Shown: positions 24,623 to 33,671 of the stretch, in pieces | How positions within the stretch are numbered: position 1 is the first letter of the stretch | Layout of the letters: each line of letters starts with the position of its first letter | DNA from: Oscillospiraceae bacterium | GTDB lineage: Bacteria; Bacillota; Clostridia; Oscillospirales; SIG627 | Direction: 5' to 3' | Length of the DNA stretch: 64,000 nucleotides | Assembly (NCBI GenBank): GCA_015063605.1 | Contig: SVTV01000013.1 | Location: forward strand, 1-64,000 | Program-made: the position numbers and the translations under genes | Notes under the pieces: generated by a model | What the model saw: only the letters and a program-made list of their open reading frames with translations | Databases searched by the model: none | Told to the model about the DNA's origin: nothing

Positions 24623-25516
24623 TCATTGATGAGATAACCCGAACTCCTTCGAATTACGATGTAATTTTCGGTATGCGGAAGGATTCATTTTTTCATACCT
24701 TTTAAAAAACTTTGTCATTGAGTATTCCGTTTGAAATCCGCATATATCAGCAATTTCCGATAATGCAAGAGGTGTAAACATCAAGCAAAAAATAATATAT
24801 CTCAATTTCTTTTCATTGATGATCTCACCGGGAGTCCTACCAACGGTTGACATGCAAATTCTGAAAAGCTGTCTTTCGCTCAGATTGACAAATGCAGCAG
24901 CCTCTGAAACCGAAATCCCGACTCCGTTTTTTTCGCCTACCATTTTAAGAAAGGCTTGTATACGCATTTCATTTTCGGAATAAACACTTTCTTCTTTGTC
25001 TACCCAATCGGGAGCAGCATCATTTGTAAAAGCCGCAAGAAGACTGAAAAGAAGGGAGCACAAGACCGTACTTTCTTTTGAAAGAGCGTTTTCATCCTCG
25101 TACTTATCTATTATTCCGGAAAGACTCTTGACAGTATCACCGGCTTTCATAGATTTAAGCGAAATAAAAGAATTATTGAATACGGAAAAACTTATATCAT
25201 CGGGACGAAAGCCGCATATCAATTTTATTCCTTCGGGATTTGAACCAATGATCTGATGCGGTGTATCCGGAGGTATTATTATAAATTCCCCCTCCGATAG
25301 TCTTACGGCTTCATTTCCGATTTGTATGGTGAGCGGATGCTTCACGGCATATTCTATTTCAAAAACCGTATGTTTTGTATTGATGGTAAGTAAGCTCTCG
25401 CTTTTACCTTTGATTATCCTCGCCCAGTATATACTGCATCTCAGACCGTTCAGTTCCATTGAAATAGGCATATTGATTAATGATCGTGGTACGACAGTGC
25501 TGTCTTCTTTGAACAT
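24623..25516 (-). CDS. AraC-family transcriptional regulator
   Basis: A 297-residue protein with an N-terminal cupin-like ligand domain (IIPPDTPHQI at about 77-86) and a C-terminal double HTH (about 195-290, with VSEAAAFVNLSERQLFRI and LSEIADICGFQTEYSMTKFFKRY). It is divergent from an oxidoreductase/isomerase pair. Two direct TATGTCCG repeats 21 bp apart sit just upstream of that pair's promoter, a layout typical for AraC-type activators. The inducer is probably a sugar acid or sugar linked to those enzymes. Confidence 0.9.
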   Translation of the reverse strand: MFKEDSTVVPRSLINMPISMELNGLRCSIYWARIIKGKSESLLTINTKHTVFEIEYAVKHPLTIQIGNEAVRLSEGEFIIIPPDTPHQIIGSNPEGIKLICGFRPDDISFSVFNNSFISLKSMKAGDTVKSLSGIIDKYEDENALSKESTVLCSLLFSLLAAFTNDAAPDWVDKEESVYSENEMRIQAFLKMVGEKNGVGISVSEAAAFVNLSERQLFRICMSTVGRTPGEIINEKKLRYIIFCLMFTPLALSEIADICGFQTEYSMTKFFKRYEKMNPSAYRKLHRNSKEFGLSHQ

Positions 25517-25602
25517 AAGTCGCTTCTTTCTTTCGTTTAGAATTATTACTTAAAATATTATACAATACAGATTATTTAAAAGCAATATATTTTTGATGAA
25601 AT

Positions 25603-25631
25603 TATGTCCGATTTGGACGGTTATATGTCCG
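25603..25631 (+). promoter_or_regulatory. candidate AraC-type binding site (direct repeats)
   Basis: TATGTCCG occurs at 25603-25610 and 25624-25631, exactly two helical turns apart. The second ends 9 bp before the -35 box. A small inverted GTCCGATTTGGAC overlaps the first copy. Confidence 0.6.
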
Positions 25632-25640
25632 CAAACTATA

Positions 25641-25669
25641 TTGAAAGTAATCAATACGGATGATAAAAT
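25641..25669 (+). promoter_or_regulatory. promoter of the oxidoreductase/isomerase operon
   Basis: TTGAAA, 17-bp spacer, TAAAAT: a moderate promoter consistent with a need for activation. Confidence 0.65.
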
Positions 25670-25703
25670 AATCTTGTAATAAAATTTATTTACGGAGGCT
25701 AAA

Positions 25704-26792
25704 ATGCTCAATATAGGTGTTTTAGGTTGCGGAAACATAAGCAACCACTATTTCAGGGGACCCAAAAATGTATTTTTTAACAGGTTAAGCTTGGTTTCCT
25801 GCTCGGATATAATACTGGAACGTGCGCAGAATTCGGCAAAAACATATAATATACCTAAAGCTCTCACACCCGAGGAGCTTATGAAAGACGAAGATACACA
25901 GCTTATAGTCAATCTTACAGTCCCTCAGGCTCATTTTGAAATGACAATGAAGGCGATCGAAGCCGGAAAGCATGTTTATACAGAAAAGCCGCTTGCGCTT
26001 ACTCGTGAGAATGCCGCTTTAATGATAGAAGCCGCAGATAAAAAAGGCGTACGCCTCGGCAGCGCACCAGATACATTCATGAGCGCGCCCTTCCAGACTG
26101 CAAAAAAGCTTATTTCCGAAAACGCTATCGGTGATATAGTCGGTGTAAATGCAATATGCCCGTTGAGAGGAAACGAATTCTGGAGACCCGATGCCGATTT
26201 CTTCTACAAAAAGGGTGCGGGACCAATATGGGATATGGCCCCCTACTATTTCAACGTTATGATATCCCTTTTCGGTTCTTTCAAAAGTGTTACTGCCATC
26301 GGAAGAATAACCTGGGAGCAAAGAACATACGAATGCGAAGCCCGCAAAGGAGACAAGATCGATGTTGAAGTTCCGACACATACCGTGGCAATGTTTGAGC
26401 TTGAAAACGGCATAATATTCAATTTCACAAACTCATTCGATATTTATAAATCCGCTTCTCCGTATTTCGAGATCTACGGAGAAAAGGGAACGATCGTTCT
26501 TCCGTTTCCCAACTATTATACAGGAGATGTTCTTTTGAGCGAAAAAGGAGGAGACTTCAAAGCGGTCGAACAGCTTACAGGCTATGAAGGCTTCATGAGA
26601 AGTGCAGGTATCGCGGATATCGAAGCTTGCCTTGCAAACGGAAAGAAGCACCTTGCCTCTGCTGAAATGGCATATCATGTAACCGATGCTATGTGCTCTT
26701 GGGAGGAATCCATGGAAAAGGGATGCACAGTTAAGATCGAGTCAAGATGCAGCCTTCCCGAAGGCATGTGGCTACGCGAAGCTCTCATATAA
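25704..26792 (+). CDS. Gfo/Idh/MocA-family oxidoreductase
   Basis: A 362-residue NAD(P)-dependent enzyme. The N-terminal Rossmann motif is IGVLGCGNIS, the catalytic Lys is in the EKPLA motif (AGKHVYTEKPLALT, about residues 88-101), and the C-terminal substrate domain follows. Substrates in this family are sugars, inositols and their derivatives. It starts after CGGAGG, is controlled by the divergent AraC protein, and is paired with a TIM-barrel isomerase 20 nt downstream, as in inositol- or sugar-acid-type catabolic cassettes. Confidence 0.92.
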   Translation: MLNIGVLGCGNISNHYFRGPKNVFFNRLSLVSCSDIILERAQNSAKTYNIPKALTPEELMKDEDTQLIVNLTVPQAHFEMTMKAIEAGKHVYTEKPLALTRENAALMIEAADKKGVRLGSAPDTFMSAPFQTAKKLISENAIGDIVGVNAICPLRGNEFWRPDADFFYKKGAGPIWDMAPYYFNVMISLFGSFKSVTAIGRITWEQRTYECEARKGDKIDVEVPTHTVAMFELENGIIFNFTNSFDIYKSASPYFEIYGEKGTIVLPFPNYYTGDVLLSEKGGDFKAVEQLTGYEGFMRSAGIADIEACLANGKKHLASAEMAYHVTDAMCSWEESMEKGCTVKIESRCSLPEGMWLREALI

Positions 26793-26812
26793 TTGATCGG
26801 AGGATAATTATC

Positions 26813-27646
26813 ATGAAAAAAGGTTGCGGAACAGTAGTATATCGTCAATATGAAATCGACAGAGTACTTGAGGCAATAAAGAAAGCAGGATATGATTATT
26901 TCGAAACACAATCTACAAATCCCTGGTGTAATCACGTAATAATCGCTCAAGATGATCCCGTAAGGTTTGCCGAGAAAGCAATGTCTCACGGTTTTAAGGG
27001 GATCACATCTCTATGGACAAATGAGGGAGCACTGATTCCCGGAAAGGATACCTGTGTTGATACAATAAAGAGAACGATAGAATGGGCAGCGGCTGCAGGT
27101 ATCCCCGTTGTGGATTTCGGCGACGGACATAAGCCCGCCGATATGACCAAGGAGGACGCCTTCAAGATACTTGCCGACAGAATACTTGATATCCTCGAAA
27201 CCGCTGAAAAATGCAACGTAAAATTTGCTCTCGAGCCTCACGGAACTTTTTCTCTTACAGGTGACGGACTTGAAAAGATTCTTTCTATCTCTTCGTCTCC
27301 ATACCTCGGAATCAATTATGACTGTGCAAATGTTTTCAGAGCAAGCTACGTTGAAACAAAGAACGGCGAAGCGTCATGGAGGAAGGCAGGAAAAGGCGAA
27401 GATGAGGTCAAGGTACTTGAAAGAATAGTATCGAGAGTAGTACACTTCCACGCAAAAGATCTGAATGCAGACAAATCATGCGTTGCTTTGGGTGAAGGAT
27501 GCGTAAAAGTAAAAGAATGCATCGATATTTTAAAAAAAGCAGGATATAACGGGGCTGTTTCTCTTGAAACAGAAGGCGGTATGTCCTTCGAAGACTGCGA
27601 TGAAATAGCAAAGAAGAGCAGCCTTTACCTTGATAAAGTGCTTTAA
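26813..27646 (+). CDS. sugar phosphate isomerase/epimerase-like TIM barrel
   Basis: A 277-residue protein of the xylose isomerase-like (AP endonuclease 2) superfamily. The metal ligands are suggested by FALEPHG, NYDCANVF, VHFHAKDL and VSLETEG. Such proteins are sugar or ketose isomerases and epimerases. CGGAGG before ATG 26813 defines the start; the longer ORF from 26747 overlaps the oxidoreductase gene. It is the second and last gene of the AraC-controlled pair, ended by a perfect 15-bp-stem terminator. Confidence 0.9.
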   Translation: MKKGCGTVVYRQYEIDRVLEAIKKAGYDYFETQSTNPWCNHVIIAQDDPVRFAEKAMSHGFKGITSLWTNEGALIPGKDTCVDTIKRTIEWAAAAGIPVVDFGDGHKPADMTKEDAFKILADRILDILETAEKCNVKFALEPHGTFSLTGDGLEKILSISSSPYLGINYDCANVFRASYVETKNGEASWRKAGKGEDEVKVLERIVSRVVHFHAKDLNADKSCVALGEGCVKVKECIDILKKAGYNGAVSLETEGGMSFEDCDEIAKKSSLYLDKVL

Positions 27647-27683
27647 GTACAAATACAATTAAATATTTTTATAAAAAACTTAA

Positions 27684-27722
27684 AAAAATCCGAAAAAGTA
27701 CTTTTCTTTTTCGGATTTTTAT
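27684..27722. terminator. perfect bidirectional terminator
   Basis: AAAAATCCGAAAAAG (27684-27698) and CTTTTTCGGATTTTT (27706-27720) form a 15-bp perfect stem with a 7-nt loop and built-in T tract on both strands. Confidence 0.88.
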
Positions 27723-27968
27723 GCTATAATACATGTGTAACCGAAACACAGATTTATGCATTTTGTAATTTGTATGTATATTTTGTCAGTGTCCATATGC
27801 GAAACAGTTATATTCACCATACAGAAACTGCTTTCACTTTAACGGTTATAAATCATAGATTCAAGGAGGAGAGTTTATAGAACTATCGCATATAGTTTAC
27901 TAATTACTATATGCAGTGCACTGCTAATAGCGGTAATTAATTCATTTTAACTTAAGGAGAACAGTGTT
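27722..27968 (+). promoter_or_regulatory. long leader of hpf with extended -10 promoter and hairpins
   Basis: TGCTATAAT (27722-27730) is an extended -10 box with a poor -35 that would fall in the preceding terminator. The predicted leader is about 230 nt. It holds an ideal AAGGAGGA (27863-27870) with no ATG, GTG or TTG at proper distance. Next come the hairpin GCATATAGT/ACTATATGC (27888-27914) and the palindrome GCAGTGCACTGC (27913-27924). No known riboswitch was recognised and no gene is seen in this gap. Confidence 0.55.
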
Positions 27969-28487
27969 ATGAAAACCAATTTTGTACTTCGCAAATACGA
28001 TCTGTCAGATAAACAGAAAGAAATGATAACAAAGAAAATGAAACGCTTTGATAAGTTCTTTCCCGAAGAAACAGAGGTGATCATCACGCTTTACAAAGAG
28101 GGCAACCGTGAGGTTGCCGAGCTCACCATATATGATACAGGTACATTTTACAGAGCTGAGCAAAAAGCCGGAGATGTTTTGTCGGCTATCGACAATGCCG
28201 TTGATGTAATAGAAGGTCAGATCAGAAAATATAAGACAAAGCTTGAAAAGAGACTTCGTACGGGTGCATATGATTCTTATGTAGACGATGTCCGTGAGGA
28301 AGAAGATCTGAAGATCACCAACGTCAAAAAATTCCTCTACAAGCCGATAAGTCCCGAAGAGGCTGTATTACAGATGAATCTTCTCGGCCATCAGTTCTAT
28401 GTATTCAAAAATGAAGAAAATGATAAGATCTGCGTCGTTTATAAGAGAAACAACGATGAATACGGTCTTATCGAGCCTGTTGAATAA
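27969..28487 (+). CDS. hpf: ribosome hibernation promoting factor, long form
   Basis: A 172-residue protein with both parts of long HPF. The N-terminal S30AE/sigma-54 modulation domain (residues 1-95) contains FDKFFPEE and AGDVLSAIDNAVDVIEGQIRKYKTKL. The C-terminal dimerisation domain (about 115-172) contains PISPEEAVLQMNLLGHQFYVF and VVYKRNNDEYGLIEP. The long form joins 70S ribosomes into inactive 100S dimers in stationary phase. AAGGAG lies 7-9 nt upstream. The unusually long structured leader suggests growth-phase control. Confidence 0.96.
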   Translation: MKTNFVLRKYDLSDKQKEMITKKMKRFDKFFPEETEVIITLYKEGNREVAELTIYDTGTFYRAEQKAGDVLSAIDNAVDVIEGQIRKYKTKLEKRLRTGAYDSYVDDVREEEDLKITNVKKFLYKPISPEEAVLQMNLLGHQFYVFKNEENDKICVVYKRNNDEYGLIEPVE

Positions 28488-28525
28488 AGCAAACTTACAT
28501 TTTTCATCTTAATTAAGCCATAAAT

Positions 28526-28570
28526 ATGCGGCAGACAGATTCGCTCCACGGATCTTCTGCCGCATTTCCA
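28526..28570 (+). terminator. terminator after hpf
   Basis: ATGCGGCAGA (28526-28535) and TCTGCCGCAT (28556-28565) pair perfectly, followed by TTCCATATTT. Confidence 0.75.
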
Positions 28571-28583
28571 TATTTAATACTAC

Positions 28584-29432
28584 TTATGATAAATGTGTTG
28601 ACAAACGGTATTCCGTAGGAGAAACTCCGTACATTTCTTTGAATCTGCTGTTAAAATTCGGTAAAGACCCAAAACCCGATGCAAAGCATATCTCCGTTAC
28701 CGACAGATCGGCAGATGACAGAAGTCCCGCCGCAAATCTCAACCTCACAGACTCAAGATATTCCTTAAAGGTTACTCCTACACAGCTTTTAAAGTGTCTG
28801 CTGAAATAGCTTGGAGAAAAATGTACAAAGCCTGATATCTCGTCAAGATCGATCTTACGTCTGAAATTCATATGTATATAAGTCAACGCTGCGGAAATAC
28901 GCTCAGACCCGCTTACCGGTATACCGCTAACGATCTGGTTTTTCTTGCAATAGCAAACAATATCTGACAAGACAGTCTCAAGCAAACATCTTGATACACG
29001 TTCATATGATTCCGTCCCTTCGTAAAAAGCGCCATGTATTCTGCAAAGTTCAAATGTATTGGCGATCATTTCCTTCATACTACCTTCAAGTGTAATATCC
29101 GGTATCGGTATAATTCCGGAAAGCATAGTCAGCATGTCGTTTCCGATGTCCGATTCTTCAAATATTATTTTGATAAATTCCAAAGGCTCTTCCACGGATA
29201 TTGAATGGATATCGGTGGGCATTATAAAATGCAAGCTTCCCGCAACGATCCGAGTGGATATTCCGTTTCTCAGATGAACACCTTTACCGGATAGAAAATA
29301 CACAATTTCATAATGATCGTGCCAATGGATCGGAAATGATGCTTTTATGTATTCGCGTTCAAATATGATGCTCTCGCATTTTCTATAGTCGCTGTGCTCT
29401 ATCTTATGGATCTCAGAAAGATTATCTGTCAT
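28584..29432 (-). CDS. AraC-family transcriptional regulator
   Basis: A 282-residue protein with an N-terminal cupin sensor (FPIHWHDHYEIVYFLSG, about residues 33-49, the typical His-rich start) and a C-terminal AraC HTH pair (about 180-282, LDEISGFVHFSPSYFSRHFK and VTEICFASGFGSLPNFNSRFKE). It is divergent from the beta-mannosidase gene with a 120-bp gap, so it probably activates that gene in response to a mannoside. AGGAG precedes the start. Confidence 0.92.
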   Translation of the reverse strand: MTDNLSEIHKIEHSDYRKCESIIFEREYIKASFPIHWHDHYEIVYFLSGKGVHLRNGISTRIVAGSLHFIMPTDIHSISVEEPLEFIKIIFEESDIGNDMLTMLSGIIPIPDITLEGSMKEMIANTFELCRIHGAFYEGTESYERVSRCLLETVLSDIVCYCKKNQIVSGIPVSGSERISAALTYIHMNFRRKIDLDEISGFVHFSPSYFSRHFKSCVGVTFKEYLESVRLRFAAGLLSSADLSVTEICFASGFGSLPNFNSRFKEMYGVSPTEYRLSTHLS

Positions 29433-29552
29433 GTTTTTCTCCTGTACTTGTGTAATAAGACAAATTTAAATAAAAATACCGCAAAAAACAATAAGCCGCA
29501 CCTTGAAGCTTTATTTATAATATAGATATCAGATCAATAGGAGGTTAATATA

Positions 29553-32144
29553 ATGAAACAATTATTATCAGGCAATGATTGGACGGTATCACACTTTTTG
29601 CCGTCCGAGGCGGAAGCTCCCATGGGAATTATCTATCAAATAACAAAAGGGTATTTATACGGCGGAGAATTTATCCCTGCAAAGGTCCCGGGAGATGTAC
29701 AATCAGACGCTCTCGATGCGGGTCTTATAGAAGATATAAATTACGGCTTCAATGCACGTAACGCCGAATGGACGTATCAAAGAGACTGGATATATGTAAA
29801 AAGATTCGTCCCCGAAGATCATGATTGTAAAAAGAAGATGCTTTGTTTTGAAGGTGTTGATGATTCCTGTCAGGTATTTCTTAACGGACAATGGCTCGGA
29901 AATCATGAAACAGCATGGATACCGTTCGAATTCGAGATCACGGATAAGCTCATTCCAAACGCTGAGAACACTCTGATCGTTTTGGTAAAAGCAGCAAAAT
30001 ACAATGAGGGACAATTCGGATACGCCGCAAAGGTACGCCATCTCAAGGCCCGATTTGCTTACGGATGGGATTGGTGTACAAGACTTGTACCTCTCGGTAT
30101 CTGGAAGGATGTCTATATAAGTTACGAACAAAATGTATCAATAGTGGATCTCTTCGCGCACGCCGATGTGGATCACATAAGCAAGAAGGCGAAGATCACG
30201 GCAGAGGCTTCTGTTAAAGGTGAGATCGAAAAAGCAAATATCAGGTTCTCCTTAAAGCACCCGAACGGAACCGTGGAAAGTACATACGGTAACATATTAA
30301 ACAACACAATTAATGCAAATTTCGACATATCCGATGCAAAGCTTTGGTATCCCAACGGAATGGGAGAGCACCCTCTGTACGAGGTTACGGCAGAAATAGA
30401 AGAGTATTCCGAAAAACGCAGTGTGAATATCGGACTTCGTCACATCGAATGGAAACAAACCGACGGAGCAAGTGACGATGCCATCCCTTATCAACCGTAT
30501 ATCAACGGAAGGCGTGTATATCTTCAGGGCTATAACTTCACACCTATACGCCAGCTTTACGGAAGAGTGCATAAAAAGGCTTACGAGAAGCGAATTGAGT
30601 ATATCAAGCGTGCAAATGCCAATTATCTCCGCATATGGGGCGGCGGACTTCTTGAACGGGAAGAATTGTACGATCTCTGCGATCGTAACGGTATACTGAT
30701 AATGCAGGAGCTCTTCCAATCCTCCGGCGGATGCAACAATCATCCTCCGCGTGACGAGGAGTATATAGAAATGATGGTGAATGCCACTCGTTCTGCAGTC
30801 ATACAAAAGCGAAACCATCCAAGCCTTATCTGCTGGTGCGGCGGAAACGAGCTTTGCTTCAGAGGAAAGTATATGGATCGTGACGGTAATATACTTATCG
30901 AAGGAGCAGAGAACATGGAGGGGCTTACCTATAACCTGGAAGGCTATTGGTGGGTACCTTTGGGAGAGGAATACCCCACGCTTAAAGCGATGCAAAAGGT
31001 CGTAAAAGAGCTGCATCCCGGTTGCAAATGGCTTCACACATCGGGATCCGGACCCGTTACACAAAACGCGTCACTGAGCTTCGTCGGAGGCAAGATGCAT
31101 GATGTACACGGCCCTTGGCGGGTATTAGGACCCACCGAGCAATATACACTCTACAATGAGCTTGACATGATGATCCACCACGAATTCGGAACTCAAGGCG
31201 GAGCATCGGTCGAAACTATCGAAGCTATTACACCCAAGAAGTATTTGTGGCCATTGGATGCTCAGAATAAGATGATCAATTACCACGGCAGGATGTATTC
31301 GTACGTATACAATACATTATGCGAATACTTCGGCAAGGATAATATAACAGATCACCGTATCTATTCACTCACAAGCAGATTTCTCCAGTGGGAACAGCTG
31401 AGATACTCTTTGGAAGCACATCACCGTCTTGATAAGAAATGTGCGGGTTCGTGTATCTGGCATCTCGGAGAGCCGTGGCCGAATCTTATAGAAAATTGCA
31501 CTATAGATGCGTATGATCAGGTCAAGCCTGCCTTTTACGGTCAGAAAGCCGCATTTTCTCCGCTTCATCTTTCGGCACATTATTCATCACTTATACACAA
31601 GGATGATTTTCACGTGGAATTTGCACTTCATAATACAACGGAAAATGATTTTGAAGGAAGGATCATCGCCGAGGTATTCGATATCCGGGGAAATAAAACC
31701 GCTGAGTTCACTTCTGTTTGTTGTGCGGAAAAGGACAGCGTAACACACACGGCGGCGGAATACACCTTCAATAAGCACGAGCTTCCTGACGGAGTATTTT
31801 TCTTGAGATACACACTTTATGATTTTCACGGAAAAGCCTTGGAGACAGGTTACAATATTCATTCAACGATGGACATACCATATGAACAGCTTCTCACTCA
31901 GCAGGAATGTGAATTGATCGTAGAGCTTAACGATAATGACATTATTATCAGAAACTGCGGAAATACAGTTGCATCCGGAGTTACTCTGGAATGTGAGAAT
32001 AAAGAAAATGTCATGTTTTCAGACGGATGTATGCTTATCTTACCCGGCGAAGTAAAAACTGTCAAAGCAGAATTTCAGCAGGGAAGAAAGCCGACTCTGA
32101 TGATCTCGGGGTTCGGAGTGCCATATCGGAGGCTCAGTTTATGA
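29553..32144 (+). CDS. GH2 beta-mannosidase
   Basis: An 863-residue cytosolic glycosidase with the GH2 layout: sugar-binding jelly roll (about 1-190), immunoglobulin-like domain (190-300), TIM barrel (300-630) and C-terminal beta domains. The acid/base is Glu433 in WCGGNEL and the nucleophile Glu544 in HHEFGTQGG. The barrel motif YLRIWGGG and AYGWDWCTRL are typical of beta-mannosidases rather than beta-galactosidases. There is no signal peptide, so it acts on imported mannooligosaccharides. The weak promoter (no good -35) fits activation by the divergent AraC protein. AGGAGG precedes the start. Confidence 0.93.
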   Translation: MKQLLSGNDWTVSHFLPSEAEAPMGIIYQITKGYLYGGEFIPAKVPGDVQSDALDAGLIEDINYGFNARNAEWTYQRDWIYVKRFVPEDHDCKKKMLCFEGVDDSCQVFLNGQWLGNHETAWIPFEFEITDKLIPNAENTLIVLVKAAKYNEGQFGYAAKVRHLKARFAYGWDWCTRLVPLGIWKDVYISYEQNVSIVDLFAHADVDHISKKAKITAEASVKGEIEKANIRFSLKHPNGTVESTYGNILNNTINANFDISDAKLWYPNGMGEHPLYEVTAEIEEYSEKRSVNIGLRHIEWKQTDGASDDAIPYQPYINGRRVYLQGYNFTPIRQLYGRVHKKAYEKRIEYIKRANANYLRIWGGGLLEREELYDLCDRNGILIMQELFQSSGGCNNHPPRDEEYIEMMVNATRSAVIQKRNHPSLICWCGGNELCFRGKYMDRDGNILIEGAENMEGLTYNLEGYWWVPLGEEYPTLKAMQKVVKELHPGCKWLHTSGSGPVTQNASLSFVGGKMHDVHGPWRVLGPTEQYTLYNELDMMIHHEFGTQGGASVETIEAITPKKYLWPLDAQNKMINYHGRMYSYVYNTLCEYFGKDNITDHRIYSLTSRFLQWEQLRYSLEAHHRLDKKCAGSCIWHLGEPWPNLIENCTIDAYDQVKPAFYGQKAAFSPLHLSAHYSSLIHKDDFHVEFALHNTTENDFEGRIIAEVFDIRGNKTAEFTSVCCAEKDSVTHTAAEYTFNKHELPDGVFFLRYTLYDFHGKALETGYNIHSTMDIPYEQLLTQQECELIVELNDNDIIIRNCGNTVASGVTLECENKENVMFSDGCMLILPGEVKTVKAEFQQGRKPTLMISGFGVPYRRLSL

Positions 32145-32224
32145 TAACATGTTTAATACATCGAAAACATTTTACTATAACCAAAAGTTTTTGTCAATCT
32201 TTTTATTAAATTTTACTATATCTA

Positions 32225-32253
32225 TTGACATAAAATACTCGGTGTGTTAAAAT
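32225..32253 (+). promoter_or_regulatory. promoter of the O-acetylhomoserine sulfhydrylase-like gene
   Basis: TTGACA, 17-bp spacer, TAAAAT, with a leader of about 55 nt. No T-box or SAM riboswitch is visible. Confidence 0.75.
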
Positions 32254-32315
32254 TTTATATTATAAATATGTAGCTTATGCTTCTGCTTTTAACGCAGAAA
32301 CAGAAAGGATATAAA

Positions 32316-33611
32316 ATGAGCAATTATAAAATAAGTACAAAATGCGTTCAGGAAGGATATAAGCCCGGCAACGGTGAGCCCAGAGTTCTTCCTCTTTATC
32401 AGTCGACAACATTCAAATACGATTCCAGCGAACACCTTGGAGATCTTTTTGATCTTAAGGCAGGCGGACATATGTACACCCGTATATCCAATCCAACAAC
32501 GGAATACGTAGAAGAAAAGATCAATGCACTCGAGGGCGGCGTCGGTGCGATGATGACTTCCTCGGGACAGGCAGCTGTTTTTATCTCCGTAATGAACCTT
32601 TGCAAGGCAGGGGATAACTTCCTTTCCAGTATTTCCATATACGGCGGTACTATAAACCTTATGACAGCCGAATTCGCAAGAATGGGCGTTGAGGTTCGTT
32701 ACTTCAATCAGAATGCTCCCATAGAAGAAATCGAAGCACTCATAGATGAAAACACAAAGCTTGTATACGGCGAGACTATCGCAAATCCCGCATTGGATGT
32801 TTTCGATATTGAAAAGTTCGCAGACCTTGCTCATAAGCACAATATCCCTCTTTGCATAGACAATACCTTCGCAACTCCTTATCTCTGCCGTCCCTTCGAA
32901 TTCGGAGCGGATATAGTTGTGCATTCCACAACTAAGTATATGGACGGTCACGCAAGTCAGGTTGGCGGTGTTATAGTGGACAGCGGAAAATTCAATTATG
33001 CCAACGGTAAGTTCCCGGAATTCACAGTTCCCAACGAATCTTATCACGGTGTAGTATTTGCGGAACAATTCGGAGATGCCGCATTCATAGTCAAGGCGAG
33101 AACACTCCTCATGAGGGATTTCGGTATGTCTCCCGCACCCTTCAATGCATATCTCGTGAATACAGGTCTTGAAACACTTGCGCTGAGAATGGAACGTCAT
33201 TGCAGCAATGCAATGAAGGTTGCTTCTTATCTTGAAAGCAGAACGGATAAGATCGCACGCGTAAGCTATCCCGGACTTGCTTCCGACCCCAGAAATGACC
33301 TTGCAAAGAAGTACATCAGAAATGAAAACGGTGAGTTCATCGGAACAAGCGGTGTAGTGTCTTTTGAGATCAAGGGCGGAAGGGAAGCTGCGGTAAGATT
33401 CATGGATTCCTTAAAGCTTGCCGCTTTGGTGGTTCATGTAGCCGATAGTAGAACAAGCGTACTTCATCCTGCAAGCACAACTCACAGACAGCTTTCCGAT
33501 GAACAGCTTGTCCGTGCGGGAATATCCTCGGGACTCATCAGATTCTCCGTAGGTATTGAAAACGCCGATGATATCATAGCTGATATCGAGCAGGCACTTC
33601 AAAACGCTTAA
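32316..33611 (+). CDS. O-acetylhomoserine sulfhydrylase-like PLP enzyme
   Basis: A 431-residue Cys/Met-metabolism PLP enzyme. Diagnostic parts are YTRISNPTT, the cofactor stacking block SSGQAAV, SIYGGT, CIDNTFATPYLCRP, and Lys207 in HSTTKYMDGH. The length and the insertion after HASQVGGVIVDSG match MetY-type O-acetylhomoserine aminocarboxypropyltransferase (homocysteine from O-acetylhomoserine and sulfide) rather than the shorter cystathionine enzymes, though methionine gamma-lyase cannot be excluded. GAAAGGA sets the start at ATG 32316. It is monocistronic. Confidence 0.92.
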   Translation: MSNYKISTKCVQEGYKPGNGEPRVLPLYQSTTFKYDSSEHLGDLFDLKAGGHMYTRISNPTTEYVEEKINALEGGVGAMMTSSGQAAVFISVMNLCKAGDNFLSSISIYGGTINLMTAEFARMGVEVRYFNQNAPIEEIEALIDENTKLVYGETIANPALDVFDIEKFADLAHKHNIPLCIDNTFATPYLCRPFEFGADIVVHSTTKYMDGHASQVGGVIVDSGKFNYANGKFPEFTVPNESYHGVVFAEQFGDAAFIVKARTLLMRDFGMSPAPFNAYLVNTGLETLALRMERHCSNAMKVASYLESRTDKIARVSYPGLASDPRNDLAKKYIRNENGEFIGTSGVVSFEIKGGREAAVRFMDSLKLAALVVHVADSRTSVLHPASTTHRQLSDEQLVRAGISSGLIRFSVGIENADDIIADIEQALQNA

Positions 33612-33628
33612 ACATTTAAATTAAAGGA

Positions 33629-33660
33629 GCGGCGGAAGTGATTTCGCTTCCGCCGCATTT
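33629..33660. terminator. GC-rich terminator between convergent genes
   Basis: GCGGCGGAAG and CTTCCGCCGC form a perfect 10-bp stem with an 8-nt loop; the following T tract (ATTTCG) is short. Confidence 0.72.
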
Positions 33661-33671
33661 CGATAAGACGA

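Noticed and set aside
30297-31064. 255-residue minus-strand ORF inside beta-mannosidase
   Set aside because: Antisense shadow of the catalytic barrel region.
32289-33200. 303-residue minus-strand ORF opposite the O-acetylhomoserine sulfhydrylase-like gene
   Set aside because: Antisense shadow; the sense frame has all PLP-enzyme motifs.
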